From Kappaphycus alvarezii (lineage: Eukaryota > Rhodophyta > Florideophyceae > Gigartinales > Solieriaceae), in the NCBI GenBank assembly GCA_002205965.3, contig NADL03000107.1:229732-293731 (forward strand): DNA of 64,000 bases. Reading direction: 5' to 3'. Of this stretch, positions 63,241 to 64,000 are shown piece after piece. Position numbers and translations under genes: made by a program. The notes beneath the pieces were generated by a model. That model was not told the DNA's origin. It saw only the letters and a list, made by a program, of their open reading frames with translations, and did not search any database. Each line of letters opens with the position of its first letter. Position 1 is the stretch's first letter.

Positions 63241-64000
63241 ATACAGGTTGGTCATTTAGACATGGACGCACGTGCATTTGGTCACAGTGAGGCATATATC
63301 AATATCAAATGCATCGTCCTCACAACATTTGTTGTATGAAGGTGATTACCTCAGCAATACTATAGAGCTAGGGAATTTAGAACTGTGTATATGTGGTTGA
63401 GCTATCCGAAGTCACTGAACTAAAGTAACGAGTACGAATTACTCAGCTTGACATCTAGCACGAACTACAACAAAATAGTGTTGGCAGGAATACTCATCCA
63501 AAGTCTTGGCACATTGTCAGACGCAACCGCTTGTTGTTGAGCTGAGCCGATTGTAAACGAATCTCAGACTTCAGAGCTTTTATACACTAGAAATACAAAA
63601 ATCCTTCATAAACCGCTGAAACCGAAGGAGTAGAATAAACAGCGCTAATCGAACAATGCAGGGGCTAACGCAGCTTGAACCGAAAACAGTAGAGCACTTT
63701 CCAGGCATAATCCCAAAAGCATAATATTTCCAAAAGCATAAAAAAATTTCCAAGCATAATCCAAAAAATAACATCCAGAGTAGCGAGACAGCATTTCGTC
63801 TAATTGGACAGCACACATGCACAAGAAAATCTCTAGATAATTATATAACCAAGATTCAACGTCAAATAAAAGAAACATAAGTAGATCAGAGTGTGGAAAC
63901 TTCCAAAGACGCTAAACTTGAACAAACAATCAGATAAAGTGGATCTTCACATCCTTCGACGGACGATAGCACAGAAGACTGAGTTGAGTGAAAGCTTTTC
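63241..64000. other. Copia-3 3' region, possible LTR start at 63478
   Basis: No coding region supported. tgttggcaggaatactcatc at about 63478 has the usual copia LTR opening and sits at a fitting distance after RNase H. The stretch 63690-63790 has a repeated aaaagcataa / ccaagcataat pattern. Confidence 0.35.

Noticed and set aside
63478-64000. Copia-3 3' LTR
   Set aside because: The opening tgttgg fits, but with no second copy and no clear polypurine tract it cannot be proven, so it is listed only as a possibility.
1-64000. CRISPR arrays, bacterial operons, rRNA or tRNA genes
   Set aside because: No regularly spaced repeats, no clustered intact genes and no rRNA or tRNA-like sequence were seen. 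The tRNA matches found are primer-binding sites only.

Overview
This is eukaryotic repeat DNA. It carries Ty1/copia and Ty3/gypsy LTR retrotransposons, at least eight pieces of non-LTR (LINE) retrotransposons with a restriction-enzyme-like C-terminus, a Tc1/mariner transposon and a PIF/Harbinger transposase. Nearly all coding regions are broken by single-base indels and stops. I see no rRNA, tRNA, CRISPR array or bacterial-style operon, and no gene I would confidently call a host gene. One copia element has a primer-binding site complementary to the anticodon arm of eukaryotic initiator tRNA-Met. The species cannot be fixed from the sequence: an alga, oomycete or fungus with a repeat-rich genome would all fit. 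GC content is patchy. The LINE copies are GC-rich, while the Tc1 element, the second gypsy element and the third copia element are AT-rich.  Layout. 0-6.3 kb: three LINE pieces (A +, B - nearly full length, E + 3' end). 7.1-8.7 kb: Tc1/mariner with double (IR/DR-like) inverted ends. 8.9-11.1 kb: hairpins, a CTCATATGAG repeat cluster and unrecognised ORFs. 11.1-12.7 kb: LINE C (+). 12.76-19.45 kb: Copia-1 with both LTRs. 19.5-21.5 kb: palindrome and possible gag remnant. 21.5-24.0 kb: LINEs D and F (+). 24-25.2 kb: Harbinger transposase (-). 25.6-28.7 kb: LINE G (-), with its RT deleted. 28.85-30.25 kb: a broken ORF (-) with a Myb/SANT-like stretch, possibly the Harbinger partner. 30.4-31.75 kb: LINE Q (+) and LINE H (-), tail to tail. 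31.9-32.9 kb: 3' end of a Gypsy-2 relative (-). 34.6-35.4 kb: Copia-1-like tail (-). 36.3-40.1 kb: Gypsy-1 (+), no integrase found. 40.8-42.4 kb: another gypsy gag region (-). 43.853-49.777 kb: Copia-2, complete insertion with a 5-bp target duplication. 49.97-51.94 kb: LINE I (+), cut at its 3' side. About 52.2-60.12 kb: Gypsy-2 (+), with two extra reading frames after integrase. 60.4-63.2 kb: Copia-3 (+), 5'-truncated.  How the genes work together. Each element is a self-contained mobile unit: Gag packages the RNA, Pol (protease, RT, RNase H, integrase) copies and inserts it, and the LTRs carry TATA-box promoters. The LINEs would combine RT with a zinc knuckle and a PD-(D/E)XK-like nuclease. 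The most unusual parts are the two extra ORFs of Gypsy-2 (a tandemly duplicated domain, and an acidic protein present in two separate copies next to the LTR) and the Copia-1 primer site, which contains the first gag ATG. The predominance of indels over stop codons leaves open whether some breaks are assembly errors.
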